DNA from: CAWCAW01 sp963714125 | GTDB taxonomy: Bacteria > Actinomycetota > Acidimicrobiia > Acidimicrobiales > UBA8190 | Reading direction: 5' to 3' | Assembly (NCBI GenBank): GCA_963714125.1 | Contig: OY970234.1 | Location: forward strand, 3,162,001 to 3,226,000 | DNA length: 64,000 bases | Part shown: piece by piece, positions 16,302 through 27,611 of the stretch | Position numbering within the stretch: position 1 is the first letter of the stretch | How the letters are laid out: every line of letters starts with the position of its first letter | The notes under the pieces: model-generated | The model's database searches: none | What the model saw: only the letters and a program-made list of their open reading frames with translations | Told to the model about the DNA's origin: nothing | Made by a program: the position numbers and the translations under genes

Positions 16302-17570
16302 TCACGAGGCGGCCGGGGCGGCCGGATCGGCGACGGGAGCCGACACCGGCGGATCGTCCAACGCTTTCATCAACCGTGGGCGCGCCACCATGATGGCCAT
16401 CATGACCACCGCCAACACGATGCCCGAGGCCACCGTGACGGTTTTGATCCCCACCACGTTGGCGATCGAACCCTGCACGATGGCGCCGATGGGATAGATG
16501 GTGCCCAGCGCCATCATGTAGAGGCTGAGCACCCGGCCCCGGGCGTGTTCGGGCGCTCGCAACTGCACCACGGTGTTGAGGCCCGACAGCACGGCGATGT
16601 AGGTGGCTCCCACCACCACGATGGCGAAGGCCGCCACGGTCAAGGAGGGGGCCAGCCCGTAACACACCAGCGCCACGGGGAAGGCGTACAAGGCGCGCAT
16701 GAGCAGCCGCCCGCGCCCGAAGGCCATCGCCACCGGAGCGAGCGCCAGAGCGCCCAGCACGGCACCGATTCCCTGTCCGGTGAGGAGCACCGACGTGCTC
16801 CCGGCGCCGCCCCGCAGCCCTTCGATGGCGACGGCCGGCACCAAGGCGATGAACGGCGAACCCACCAGGGCCACCACGGCGATGAGGAAGATGGCGGCCC
16901 GGCACCCCGGCTCGCCGCGCACCACCCGTACGCCTTCGGCGATGCGTTTGCCGATGCTCTCGGTGCTCGGTGCTACCTCCCGCGGCGGCAGGCGCAGGAG
17001 CAGGAGAGCGACCACCACGGCCCCAAACGACGCCGCGTTGACGGCGAAAGCCAACGTGGGCGATCCGGCCACGATGACGACACCGGCCAGGGCCGGTCCG
17101 ATGACGCGCCCCAGGTTGAACTGAGCCGACGACAACGACACCGCCGCCAGCAGATCATCACGAGGGACGAGGTCCGGGAGCATGGCCTGATAGCTGGGAA
17201 ACCCAATGGCGGCCGCCAAGCCGCCGCAGAAGGCCAGGCCGACCAGGACCGGCGCGTGGGCGTGCCCCGTGGCCGACAACACGGCCAGCGCCGTGGCGCC
17301 GCCGGCCTCGGCCACGGTGGTGATGATCAGCCACCGGCGGCGATCGAGACGGTCGGCCAGCGCCCCGCCCACGGGGGCCAGCAAACCCATGGGAACGAAG
17401 GCGGCGGCGGCCACCAGTCCCGTCCATAACGGCTGGTGCGTGCGGGTGGTGATCACCACCCCGAGTGCGGTGGTCTGCATCCACGATCCGACGTTGGACA
17501 CCAGCGCGGCCGACCACACCAGGGCGAAATTGCGCGACTTAAGCGGCCGCAGCGAGGTCATCTTGGCCAC
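16302..17570 (-). CDS. MFS transporter (EntS/MFS_3-type exporter)
   Basis: 422 residues with about 12 membrane segments. The N-terminal half carries 'FALVWSAALVSNVGSWMQTTALG' and the loop 'GGALADRLDRRRWLI', the MFS loop 2-3 motif of the MFS_3/enterobactin-exporter group. The C-terminal end is a polar Ala/Pro tail. It probably exports small molecules. It is the first gene of the leftward operon with the AMP-ligase and aldehyde dehydrogenase, so it may handle a product or precursor of these enzymes. Start codon is 28 bp from the divergent sirtuin start, so the two share a promoter region. Confidence 0.9.
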   Translation of the reverse strand: MAKMTSLRPLKSRNFALVWSAALVSNVGSWMQTTALGVVITTRTHQPLWTGLVAAAAFVPMGLLAPVGGALADRLDRRRWLIITTVAEAGGATALAVLSATGHAHAPVLVGLAFCGGLAAAIGFPSYQAMLPDLVPRDDLLAAVSLSSAQFNLGRVIGPALAGVVIVAGSPTLAFAVNAASFGAVVVALLLLRLPPREVAPSTESIGKRIAEGVRVVRGEPGCRAAIFLIAVVALVGSPFIALVPAVAIEGLRGGAGSTSVLLTGQGIGAVLGALALAPVAMAFGRGRLLMRALYAFPVALVCYGLAPSLTVAAFAIVVVGATYIAVLSGLNTVVQLRAPEHARGRVLSLYMMALGTIYPIGAIVQGSIANVVGIKTVTVASGIVLAVVMMAIMVARPRLMKALDDPPVSAPVADPAAPAAS

Positions 17571-17598
17571 TCGTCGAGGCTACGCGACACTGGGCCGC

Positions 17599-18399
17599 AT
17601 GGAGCCGGTACCCGCGTCCTCAGCGGCGCCCGAGGTCGCCGCGGCTGCTGCCATCGTGGGGGGCGGGGAGAAAGTCGTGGTGCTGACGGGGGCAGGCATT
17701 TCGACGGACTCGGGGATTCCCGACTTCCGCGGACCCCAAGGCGTGTGGACCAAGGATCCCGAGGCCGAGAAGCTTTCGACGTTGCAGCTCTACATGGCCG
17801 ACCCCGACATCCGGCGCCGAGCATGGCGCAGTCGGTTGGACTCCCCCACCTGGCAGGCTCGGCCCAACGCCGGCCACTTCGCCCTGGTCGCCTTGGAGCA
17901 CGCCGGCCGGCTCGACACCCTGGTGACCCAGAACATCGACGGCCTGCACCAGCAGGCCGGCCACGATCCCGCCCGGGTCATCGAGATCCACGGCACCATG
18001 CGCGAGGTGCAGTGCATGGCGTGCGGCGCCCGGTCACCCATGCCGGACACCCTCGAGCGCGTGCGCGCCGGCGAGGAGGATCCGGCCTGCCTCGAGATCC
18101 TGCACGACGGCGGACAGCGGTGCGGGGGAATCTTGAAGTCGGCCACCATCAGCTTCGGCCAGAGCCTGGTGGCCGCCGACCTGGCGCGTGCCGAACAGGC
18201 GGCATTGCGCTGCGACGTCCTGCTGGCGGTGGGCTCGACCCTGTCGGTCTACCCGGCCGCCGGGCTGGTTCCGACCGCGTACAGGGCCGGAGCCAAGATC
18301 GTGATCGTCAACGGTGAGCCCACCGAGTACGACGCCGTCGCCGATGTGGTGGTACGTGCCCCTATCGGCGAGGCGCTACCGCTACTGGTCGGGGCGTAG
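17599..18399 (+). CDS. NAD-dependent protein deacylase, Sir2 family (sirtuin)
   Basis: 266 residues from ATG 17599. It removes acyl groups from lysines using NAD. Motifs: GAGISTDSGIPDFRG (about 31-45), TQNIDGLH, catalytic His in 'VIEIHGTM', four zinc Cys in 'CMAC' and 'CGGILKS' with a second Cys of that knuckle after the 'LEILHDGGQRC' loop, 'VGSTLSVYPA' and 'IVNGEPT'. The Arg and Tyr pair that marks class III desuccinylases is not obvious. It converges on a GNAT acetyltransferase with only 3 bp between the two stops. This may be chance or may reflect an acetylation/deacetylation pair. Confidence 0.93.
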   Translation: MEPVPASSAAPEVAAAAAIVGGGEKVVVLTGAGISTDSGIPDFRGPQGVWTKDPEAEKLSTLQLYMADPDIRRRAWRSRLDSPTWQARPNAGHFALVALEHAGRLDTLVTQNIDGLHQQAGHDPARVIEIHGTMREVQCMACGARSPMPDTLERVRAGEEDPACLEILHDGGQRCGGILKSATISFGQSLVAADLARAEQAALRCDVLLAVGSTLSVYPAAGLVPTAYRAGAKIVIVNGEPTEYDAVADVVVRAPIGEALPLLVGA

Positions 18400-18402
18400 G
18401 CC

Positions 18403-19208
18403 CTAAGCCTTCGACTTGCGGCGCTTGCGGCGCGGTCGCAAGGCGAACCACCAGATGCTGGCCGCGGTGCCGGCCAAGCCGACCGCCGCCACGATGGGCT
18501 TGATGACGTTGCTCTTGCCGCTGTCAGCCACGTCCACCGACGTTACCGGAGCCGGGCCGATGGATCGGACCATGACCTGGAGATGATGATGGCCGCCGCT
18601 GGGCGAGCGCAGCCCCGGGGCGGCGAACTGCCGGCCCTTGCGTTCGAAGCCCTGGGACTCGAAGAAGGCCAGGGCCCCGGTGTTCTCCGCGATGGTCTCG
18701 ATGTGACATCCCGGCACCCCCAACGCGGCCAGGTCCTCGAAGTAGCGCCGGACCAGGCCTGCTCCCACTCCCTTTCCCCGGGCCTCGGGCAGCAGGTCGA
18801 TGTGGAGATGGGCGGGCCAGCGGGGATCGTGGAACGACGACGTGGGGAGATTGCGCCGGAATCCCTCTACGAAGATGTCGCCGAACCCTCGCCACAGCAC
18901 GCCGGCCGTGCCGGGACGAAAGAGAAGGCCCCGGTGCACGATGTGGTGCCCGGCGTAACGAGCCGAGGAGATGGCCGTGGTGCTGTCGACGCAACCGAGC
19001 ATGTACCCGCGCACCTCACCGTCGATCTCGGCCACCCAGGCGTGCTCGGGCTCGTGATCGGTGTAATACGCGCTGAACATGTCGGCGAAGCTCTCGAAGT
19101 CGCGCCACTGCCAGTCCACAGGGTCGCCCATATATCCCGTCAGGTAACAGATATGACGCACCGCAGCCCGGTCGCCGGACCAGTAGCGACGAAAGACGAT
19201 GTCGCTGC

Positions 19209-19212
<4 letters not shown>
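18403..19212 (-). CDS. Tail-anchored GNAT acetyltransferase
   Basis: 269 residues from the ATG at 19212, which overlaps the stop of the PLP-enzyme gene (ATGA). Residues about 1-210 are a GNAT domain: 'RYWSGDRAAVRHICYLTG', 'HAWVAEIDGEVRGYMLG', the acetyl-CoA loop 'LPEARGKGVGAGLVRRYFE', and 'ETIAENTGALAFFESQGFE'. It transfers an acetyl group from acetyl-CoA to an amine. Unusually, the C-terminus adds a linker, one membrane segment (about 238-258, 'PIVAAVGLAGTAASIWWFAL') and a tail of Arg and Lys. This suggests a tail-anchored enzyme facing the cytoplasm. The open frame continues far upstream but that is a shadow of the next gene. Confidence 0.88.
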
Positions 19213-20614
<1,402 letters not shown>

Positions 20615-20618
<4 letters not shown>

Positions 20619-22180
20619 GTGTTCAACCTCCTGTGGATGGTCTTGGTGGCCTTGTAGAGGGCGACGAATTCGCCGTAGAGCTCGCCATACACCTTGGCAT
20701 GATCGGGGTTGGGAGTGAACCGCTGCTGCACCTCGACCATGCCCGGGATCGTCTCCACCGAGATCCGACCGAGCGCCAGCAAGGTCAACAGCCCTGCTCC
20801 GCGCACATTGGCCAGGACGGGATCGGCCATCTGGCGAATCTCGCGGCCCGTGACATCGGCGTGGATCTGGGCCCACACCGACGAGTTCGCCCCCCCGCCG
20901 ATGAAGGCCAGCGAATCGAGCCGATGACCCACGAACCGTTCCACCGCCCCGAGCAACCACCGGCTGTTGAAGGCCACGCCTTCGAATACGGCCCGCACCA
21001 TGTCCTGCTGCGTGGTCGACAACGACAAGTTGTGGAAGCCGGCGCGGATGGTGTGATCGTCGACCGGGGAACGCTCACCGTTGAGCCAGGGCGTGAACAG
21101 GGTCCGGTGCGCTCCGGGGGGGACGGTGGCGGCGATGTCGTCGAGGTACCGGTACACAGCAGGCGGTCGCCCTGGCGAGCCCGGCGCAAACAGCACGCTG
21201 TCGGCCAGGAACGTCAGGCAGGCGCCGGCGGTTTCGTGTTCATCGGCTACCAGGTACCGCCCCGGCACGGCGGCAGGAATGGACGCCACGTTGCGCAGGA
21301 GGTCGGTCTTTTTGGACGGGACGTGGCACGAGATCCACGACGACGTCCCGATGTAGAGATGCCCATCGCCGTCCCCCACCGCACCTGAGCCCACCGCGGC
21401 GGAGTGCACATCGCTGCTCCCAGTGGCCACCGGCAGCCCGGCCGGCAAGCCGAGCTGGGCGGCGACGTCGGGGCGGAGGTGTCCCATGACAGTGGCCGAC
21501 GGCACCAGATCGGGAAGCTTGGCGCGAGGCAACCCGGCCATAGCGAGCAAGGTGGCGTCGTAGTCGACGTGACCGATGCGCCGATTGTCGGTCACCCAGT
21601 GCAACACGATCGAGTCATGCGAGGCCCGGAACTCGCCGGTAAGTCGCTGATTCAACCAGTCCACCGGTTCGAGGAACTTGTAGGTCCGTTGGTAGATGTC
21701 GGGCTCGGCGTCGCGCAGCCACAAGATGTGGGCGATGGGATCTTTGCCCGAACGACCCGGAGCGCCCCCCGTCAAACGGATCCAGCGCTGCAGCTTGCGG
21801 ACGTCGTAGCCGAGCACGCTGAGCGCACCGCCGGTTTGACGCCGGATGGCGTCGCTGCCGCGCGAGTCCATCCAGATGATGGCCGGGCGCAGCGCACTGC
21901 CGTCCTCGGCGGTGGCCACCGTGCCCGACCATTGGGCGGTCACACCCAACCCCACGATTCGTGCCACATCGACGTCGTCGCCGGCCAGCGCGTGGCGCGT
22001 TGCGGTCACCACTGCCTGCCACCACGCCTCGGGGTCTTGCTCGGCGCCGCCGCCGGGGAGCAATCGCAGCGCAACAGGCTCAAAAGCGCTGGCGAGGATC
22101 CTGCCGGTGTCGGAGACCACGGCCACTTTGGGCCCGCCCGTCCCCAGGTCGACGGCGAGCACGTCGGCCGGCATCGGCAA
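20615..22180 (-). CDS. FGGY-family carbohydrate kinase
   Basis: 521 residues. The ATPase fold begins with 'VLAVDLGTGGPKVAVV' (about 7-22). 'GLGVTAQWSGTVATAEDG', 'IIWMDSRG', 'YKFLEPVDWLNQRLTG', 'TGSSDVHSAAVGSGAV' and the C-terminal 'LAFIGGGANSSVWAQIHADVTGREI' follow, as in xylulokinase and relatives. It phosphorylates a sugar or polyol. It is slightly longer than xylulokinase (about 480-500). The first gene of a three-gene operon with the S1P-lyase-like enzyme and the GNAT protein, all with 4-bp overlaps. The product of the kinase could be the substrate of the lyase, which is inference only. Confidence 0.9.
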
Positions 22181-22219
22181 AGACTACTGGCGCGCCCTCC
22201 GAGCAGACAGACTGGCCGG

Positions 22220-23305
22220 GTGGTTCGCACCCTGACGGTGCCCCGGGCTTTCGCCCTGGTGGCGCTGGCGCTGATGGTCTGCTCCTGCGGGGTGCAGCAC
22301 GCCTCGACGTCGACGACGAGTGGGGGCGAGCGGTCCCTATCGCCGTCCTTTTCGTCGGTGAGCCGGGCGCGATTTGTTTCAACCGTTTCGCTCGACAACG
22401 GCAAGCTGCTGGTGACGAAGCCGGCGGCGCGCGCCAAGACCATCGTGGAGCAGTCTCAAGCACAGGCCATGTTTGACGCCGCCGACGCCGTGGCCGGGAC
22501 CCACACCTTCGCCATCTTCGGGCTGGGAGTGGTCACTGTGGCGTCGAACCTGCAAGGCGAGACACCTCCCACCACCGTTCCCGCCTCAACGGTGCCGACC
22601 ACGACCACCACATCCACGACGACCACAACGACAACAACCACGACCACACCGTCGTCGGATACGTCGGACTCATCGACCACATCCAGTACACCGACGACCG
22701 ATCCCACCACCACGACGTCAGCCCCGGCGCCGGCGGAGACGACAACGACGTCGGCGACAACGTCGACGACAACCGCGTCCTCGTCGGATGACACCACCGT
22801 CGTCAGTCCGGTCACCAATCTGCTCGCCTGGGTGGGGATCGTGTGGGGCGGCGTGACCAACTGTCCGCGCGCCTCGGGTGAGGCGCACACCGCTGCCGAC
22901 AGCGGCTATACGGTCGTCATCATCGACGCGGCGTCACCGAGTCACGTGCTCTCGTACGCCAGCGGGGGCGAGCCGCCCTGCGGTGGGGCGGTAACGGCAC
23001 CGTCGGTGTCGTTTCCCAACGAGTTGGTGTCGGTGGCATGGCAACCGGTGGGGTCCTCGAGCACGGCGGTGACGGCGACCGTCCCCGCGTGTGGGCAGTT
23101 CTACGGCTGGAACACCGTCGACAGCGCGTCAGCCTCGACCTCGTCCATCGAGGTGATCATGGCCGTGCCCTACGACATGAACTGCGCCAACGCCGCCGCC
23201 GCCATGCAGACGATCCCCAGCGTGGTCCCCTTGGGCCAGGCCGCCCAGGTGGCCCATGCCCCCGTGGGGCTGGTCGACGCGTTGCACTCGTTGTCGGCCC
23301 AGTAG
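22220..23305 (+). CDS. Lipoprotein with Thr-rich linker and Cys-bearing C-terminal domain
   Basis: 361 residues from GTG 22220 ('MVRTLTVPRAFALVALALMVCSCG'). The signal peptide ends in a lipobox (VCSC), so it is probably lipid-anchored outside the membrane. The open frame extends 800 bp upstream but there overlaps the kinase and is a shadow. Residues about 120-190 are a Thr/Ser/Pro linker encoded by a run of ACN codons (22590-22790). The C-terminal domain (about 195-361) has five or so Cys ('NCPRAS', 'PPCGGA', 'PACGQF', 'DMNCAN'), likely disulfides. I do not recognise the family and see no catalytic motif. It is divergent from the kinase with a 39-bp gap. Confidence 0.75.
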   Translation: MVRTLTVPRAFALVALALMVCSCGVQHASTSTTSGGERSLSPSFSSVSRARFVSTVSLDNGKLLVTKPAARAKTIVEQSQAQAMFDAADAVAGTHTFAIFGLGVVTVASNLQGETPPTTVPASTVPTTTTTSTTTTTTTTTTTPSSDTSDSSTTSSTPTTDPTTTTSAPAPAETTTTSATTSTTTASSSDDTTVVSPVTNLLAWVGIVWGGVTNCPRASGEAHTAADSGYTVVIIDAASPSHVLSYASGGEPPCGGAVTAPSVSFPNELVSVAWQPVGSSSTAVTATVPACGQFYGWNTVDSASASTSSIEVIMAVPYDMNCANAAAAMQTIPSVVPLGQAAQVAHAPVGLVDALHSLSAQ

Positions 23306-23342
23306 AGCGCCCGGGGGGCGGTGGCCAGCGGTCGGTGAGCCG

Positions 23343-25487
23343 TCAGACCGCGGTGGCGTGGTGGCGCGGCTCGACCATGAGCTCGACCTCCGGCGGCAAT
23401 CCCGTGACCTCGACGTCGTCACCCTCCACCTCGACAGTGACCCGGGACCCGGCCAGAGGGATCCCTTGGACTTTGAGCCGATTCATGCCGGGGGGCAGGT
23501 GCGGAGCCAGCCACGTCTTGCCGTACGGGACCCAGGGGTCCAGACGCAGCATGAGGCGCAGGCACAGGAGTGGTGAGGCGGCCGACCATGCCTGAGGAGA
23601 GCACGAGGTCGGGTACCCGACCGGCGCCGGGAACTCCGCTCGATCCAGCCCGCTGAACAGCTCGGGCAGCCGACCACCCAGCTGGGCGGCGGCGTCGAGC
23701 AATCCGGTCACCACACGTTGGGCGTGATCGACGAGGCCGTAGCGCGCCAGTCCGGCCGCCACAATGGCAGAGTCATGCGGCCACACCGACCCGCAGTGGT
23801 AACTGATGGGGTTGTAGCCACCCATGGTCGTCGACAGCGTGCGCACTCCCCAACCGCTGAACATGTCGGGCGCCAACAACTTGTCGGCCACGATGGCGGC
23901 CTTGTCGGCATCGACGATCCCGGTCCACAGGCAATGGCCCATGTTCGAGGTAAGGGAGTCGATGGGCCGCTTGTCGGCGTCGAGCCCGAGGGCGAACCAC
24001 CCACGATCTTCGAGCCAGAAGTCGCGGTTGAAGTCGGCCTTTAGCCGCGTTGCCTTGCCCCGGTAGCGCTCAAAGGTGGCTTCGTCGCCGGCCTCGCGGG
24101 CGAAGTGCGCCCGGGCCAGATAAGCGCTGTAGACGTAGGCCTGCACCTCGCACAAGGCGATGGGCGCCTGGGCCACCCGACCATCGGCATAGCGGATCCC
24201 GTCCCAGGAGTCCTTCCAGCCTTGGTTGGCCAGTCCCCGGTCGGTGGCGCGGTGGTACTCGACGTACCCGTCACCGTCGGCATCGCCGAAATGCTCTATC
24301 CACTCGAGCGCTCGTTCGGCGTTGGGCAGCAATTCGTCGACGGCTTCACGCGCTAGCCCCCATCGACGCAACTCACCGAGCAGCATCACGAACAGCGGCG
24401 TGGCGTCGGCGGTGCCGTAGTAGATGTTGCCTCCGCCCAACGACAGCGACGGTGCTTCGCCAAAGCGCATCTCGTGGAGGATCCGCCCTGGTTGTTCCTC
24501 GTTACGCGGATCGATGTCCTTGCCCTGGAAGCGAGCCAAGGTCTGGAGCACACCGAGAGCCAGATCAGGGTCCACGATGAGCGCCATCCACGACGTAATG
24601 AGCGAGTCGCGCCCGAACACCGTCATGAACCACGGGGCGCCGGCCGCTACCACCACGCGTTCGGGGAAGTCGGGGTCGAAGATACGCAGGGCGCCGAGGT
24701 CTTCGGAGCTCCGGGCCAGCACGGCGGCAAACGTCTCGTCGTCGGTTTCGACTTGGGGAACCTGGCGGCGCCACTTGGCCAGTCGTTCCGCTGGCGCGGC
24801 ATGCTCGACGGGTTGGCCGCACAGATAGCGAGGATCGATGACCTTGCTCTCGATGACGGGATGGACCTCGACACAAAAGCTCCACTGGCCATGGGCCGGA
24901 ACGATGGCCTCGAAGCTGACGATGTCATCGGCCACCGAGGACGGTGTGGGCGAGAACTGGAGTAGTGCACCACGGCTGACGGTGCCCCGGCGGTAGGAGA
25001 ACTCAATGGAGTCAGTGCGCCGGTCCGTGGCGATCTCACCATCAGGATCGCCCGCCCGCCCTTCCTTCACGGCGAACAGGTCGGCGAAATCACACCCGAT
25101 CAGCAGTTCGACGGAGCAGAACGTGGGCTCGTCGCCGAAGTTGCGGATGGTCAGGTCCTCGCGCATGCCCTGGCCGACGTAGCGAGCTCGGAACACCATC
25201 AGCGTCGAGTCGGCCCGCCCCGGACGCGGCACGCAGCGCGACACGAACGTGGCCGTGAAGGGATCCTGGGTAATGGCGGCCAGGGGTTCTGGCCTGGCCC
25301 CATTCACCCGTACCTCGAACTTCGACAAGATGCGCGTGTCGCGCACGAACAGGCCTTGGGCGGCGCCGGTGGTGATGTCGCCGTCGAGGACGCTGATGGC
25401 GAAGGAGGACTCGTCGACCAAAGTCACCGTGGCGCTCGACTTGCCAAGAGCCGAGACCTTGCCGGAGTACGTCCAAGGCTCACTCAT
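23343..25487 (-). CDS. Glycogen-debranching-like amylo-alpha-1,6-glucosidase (GDE N-terminal domain plus (alpha/alpha)6 barrel)
   Basis: 714 residues. Residues about 15-230 match the bacterial glycogen-debranching N-terminal beta domain ('GLFVRDTRILSKFEVRVNG', 'LTIRNFGDEP'). Residues about 240-650 form a helical glucosidase barrel, with 'AGAPWFMTVFGRDSLITSWMA', 'DGDGYVEYHRATDRGLANQGWKDSWDGI', 'SNMGHCLWTGI' and 'GSVWPHDSAIVAAGLARYG'. The family hydrolyses alpha-1,6 branches or acts on related glucosides. In Actinobacteria such genes often sit outside the main glycogen cluster. No glycogen genes are nearby. It ends 37 bp from the convergent lipoprotein gene. Confidence 0.88.
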   Translation of the reverse strand: MSEPWTYSGKVSALGKSSATVTLVDESSFAISVLDGDITTGAAQGLFVRDTRILSKFEVRVNGARPEPLAAITQDPFTATFVSRCVPRPGRADSTLMVFRARYVGQGMREDLTIRNFGDEPTFCSVELLIGCDFADLFAVKEGRAGDPDGEIATDRRTDSIEFSYRRGTVSRGALLQFSPTPSSVADDIVSFEAIVPAHGQWSFCVEVHPVIESKVIDPRYLCGQPVEHAAPAERLAKWRRQVPQVETDDETFAAVLARSSEDLGALRIFDPDFPERVVVAAGAPWFMTVFGRDSLITSWMALIVDPDLALGVLQTLARFQGKDIDPRNEEQPGRILHEMRFGEAPSLSLGGGNIYYGTADATPLFVMLLGELRRWGLAREAVDELLPNAERALEWIEHFGDADGDGYVEYHRATDRGLANQGWKDSWDGIRYADGRVAQAPIALCEVQAYVYSAYLARAHFAREAGDEATFERYRGKATRLKADFNRDFWLEDRGWFALGLDADKRPIDSLTSNMGHCLWTGIVDADKAAIVADKLLAPDMFSGWGVRTLSTTMGGYNPISYHCGSVWPHDSAIVAAGLARYGLVDHAQRVVTGLLDAAAQLGGRLPELFSGLDRAEFPAPVGYPTSCSPQAWSAASPLLCLRLMLRLDPWVPYGKTWLAPHLPPGMNRLKVQGIPLAGSRVTVEVEGDDVEVTGLPPEVELMVEPRHHATAV

Positions 25488-25596
25488 CGTGGCGACGCTA
25501 CCGGAGTGTGGTGCCTACTTCGGCGAGGGTAGGGCGCCGTTAATTGTCCCTATCTGCATAGTGGAAATAGGCAAAGCCGGCGATTACACTGGAGGC
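25488..25596. promoter_or_regulatory. Divergent promoter region of debranching enzyme and sufC1-sufS-sufU
   Basis: 109 bp between two divergent starts. The right part (about 25535-25590) is AT-rich compared with its surroundings (TTAATTGTCC, ATAGTGGAAATAGG) and ends in TACACTGGAGGC, giving a plausible -10 and the ribosome site GGAGG directly before the GTG start. No known iron or Fe-S regulator site is clear. Confidence 0.4.
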
Positions 25597-26349
25597 GTGA
25601 CCGCAGGGACTCCCCTTATCGAGGTAGAGGGACTGCACGTCAGCGTGGGTGGCCACGAAATCCTGAGGGGCATCGACCTGGCCGTGGCCGACGGGGAGCT
25701 CCATGCCCTGATGGGCCCCAACGGGTCGGGCAAGTCCACCCTGGCCAACACGCTGCTCGGCAATCCGGCCTATGAGGTCACCGCCGGGTCGATCCGACTC
25801 CGAGGCGAAGACGTCACCCACTGGGCCCCCGATGCCCGGGGCAAGGCCGGCATGTTCCTGGCCTTTCAGTACCCCGAGGAGATCGCCGGCGTGCCCATCC
25901 TGCAGTTCCTGCGCCAGGCCCTGTCCGCCCGAGCGGGCGACGAACGGTCGGTGCTCGAGGTGCGCATGACCATGCTCGAGTGGATGGAACGCCTCGGCAT
26001 GGACCCGGCCTTCGGCGAGCGGCACCTCAACGACGGCTACTCCGGCGGCGAGAAGAAGCGCAACGAGATCTTGCAGATGGCCCTGCTCGAACCCGAGCTT
26101 GCCATCCTCGACGAGACCGACTCCGGCCTCGACATCGACGCGTTGCGGTTCGTAGCCGACGGCGTCCAGGCCGTGCGCGCCCAACGACCGCAAATGGGGG
26201 TGCTGCTCGTCACCCACTACACCCGTATCCTCGAGCATCTGAGACCCGATGTCGTGCACGTGCTCGTCGACGGCAGGGTCGTCGACACCGGGGGAGCCGA
26301 GCTGGCGACGCGCCTCGAGACTGCAGGGTTCGAGCCATGGCGAAAGTGA
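25597..26349 (+). CDS. sufC: SUF Fe-S assembly ATPase SufC, copy 1
   Basis: 250 residues. GTG start at 25597, chosen because GGAGG stands just upstream and the protein then starts like SufC ('MTAGTPLIEVEGLHVSVGG'). Walker A is GPNGSGKS. The diagnostic SufC segment 'YSGGEKKRNEILQMALLEPE' is followed by Walker B with 'LDETDSGLDIDALR' and 'VTHYTRIL'. SufC powers the SufBCD scaffold. This copy has the canonical sequence and is joined to sufS (13-bp overlap) and sufU, away from sufB and sufD. A second, more divergent SufC is at 29570-30391. Confidence 0.93.
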   Translation: MTAGTPLIEVEGLHVSVGGHEILRGIDLAVADGELHALMGPNGSGKSTLANTLLGNPAYEVTAGSIRLRGEDVTHWAPDARGKAGMFLAFQYPEEIAGVPILQFLRQALSARAGDERSVLEVRMTMLEWMERLGMDPAFGERHLNDGYSGGEKKRNEILQMALLEPELAILDETDSGLDIDALRFVADGVQAVRAQRPQMGVLLVTHYTRILEHLRPDVVHVLVDGRVVDTGGAELATRLETAGFEPWRK

Positions 26350-27590
26350 CCGCAACGACTGCCTTCGACGTCGATGCCATAAAGGCCGACTTCCCGTTGC
26401 TCGAACGCACGGTGCACGGTCACCGGCTTGTCTACTTGGACTCGGCGTCGTCATCGCAGCACCCGCGTCAAGTGCTCGACGCCATGGACGATTACTACGA
26501 GACCACCCACGCCAACGTCCATCGCGGTGTGTACACCATCGCCGAAGAAGCCGACCGGCGCTACGAGGAGGCCCGCCTGGCGGTGGGCCGCTTTATTGGT
26601 GCCCCTCGTCCTCAAGAAGAGGTGATATTCACCAAGAACGGCACCGAGGCCATCAACTTGGTGGCCTCCTCCTGGGGGCGACACAACCTCCATCCCGGCG
26701 ACGCCGTGCTCCTCACCGACATGGAACATCACGCCAACTTGGTGCCATGGCTCATGCTGGCCGAAGAACGCGACCTCGAGTTGCGCTGGCTCGAAGTGGA
26801 CGACGACTACCGTCTCGACCTTTCGGACCTCGACCGCATGCTCGACGGGGTGAAGTTGGTGGCCTGCACCGTCATGTCGAACGTCCTCGGCACCATTACG
26901 CCGTTTGCTCACATCGCCGAGGCCGCCCATCGCGCCGGTGCCTTGGTGCTCGCCGACGGCGCGCAATCGGTCCCCCATCTGCCTACCGACGTGGGCACCT
27001 TGGGATGCGACTTCCTCACCTTTTCCGGGCACAAGATGCTCGGCCCCACCGGCATCGGCGTGCTGTGGGCCCGACACGAGCTTCTCGACGCCATGCCCCC
27101 GTTCCTCGGGGGCGGCGGCATGATCCGCGACGTCAGACACGACGGCTTCGCCGCCAACGTGCTGCCCTGGAAGTTCGAGGCGGGCACGCCACCCATTGCC
27201 GAAGCCATCGGTCTCGGGGCGGCCGTTGCCTACCTCGAAGCGGTGGGCATGGAAGCTATGCACCGCCACGAAGAAGAGCTCACCGCCTACGCCGAGGATT
27301 CGCTGTTCGAGCGCTTTGGCGACGACATTCGCATCTTCGGCCCGTTGGGCACCGTCGACCGGGGCGGCGCCCTGTCGCTTGCCTATCGCGACATCCACCC
27401 CCATGACTTGGCTCAGGTCCTCGACCAGTCGGGTATCTGCATCCGGGCCGGCCACCACTGCGCCAAGCCGTTGATGCGTCGCCTCGGCGTCAGCGCCACG
27501 GCCCGGGCGTCGCTCTACCTTTACAACGACCGATCGGATATCGACGCCCTGGCTGACTCGCTGGCCGAGGCCGGTACCCTGTTCGGGTAG
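26337..27590 (+). CDS. sufS: Cysteine desulfurase SufS (group II)
   Basis: 417 residues from ATG 26337, inside the end of sufC1. It takes sulfur from cysteine and hands it to SufU. PLP features: 'YLDSASSSQHPRQVLDAM', 'TKNGTEAINLVASSW', the His in 'DMEHHANLVPW', Asp in 'LADGAQSVPHLPTDV', and the PLP Lys in 'LTFSGHKMLGPTGIGVLW'. The catalytic Cys is in 'CIRAGHHCAKPLMRRLG' with the short loop of group II enzymes that need SufU. The arrangement sufC-sufS-sufU is a single operon. Confidence 0.95.
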   Translation: MAKVTATTAFDVDAIKADFPLLERTVHGHRLVYLDSASSSQHPRQVLDAMDDYYETTHANVHRGVYTIAEEADRRYEEARLAVGRFIGAPRPQEEVIFTKNGTEAINLVASSWGRHNLHPGDAVLLTDMEHHANLVPWLMLAEERDLELRWLEVDDDYRLDLSDLDRMLDGVKLVACTVMSNVLGTITPFAHIAEAAHRAGALVLADGAQSVPHLPTDVGTLGCDFLTFSGHKMLGPTGIGVLWARHELLDAMPPFLGGGGMIRDVRHDGFAANVLPWKFEAGTPPIAEAIGLGAAVAYLEAVGMEAMHRHEEELTAYAEDSLFERFGDDIRIFGPLGTVDRGGALSLAYRDIHPHDLAQVLDQSGICIRAGHHCAKPLMRRLGVSATARASLYLYNDRSDIDALADSLAEAGTLFG

Positions 27591-27611
27591 CCCCTACCGC
27601 ATTAGGAACCC

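Noticed and set aside
21404..22219. Open frame upstream of the lipoprotein at 22220.
   Set aside because: It covers the FGGY kinase gene on the opposite strand, has odd composition, and the signal peptide begins only at 22220.
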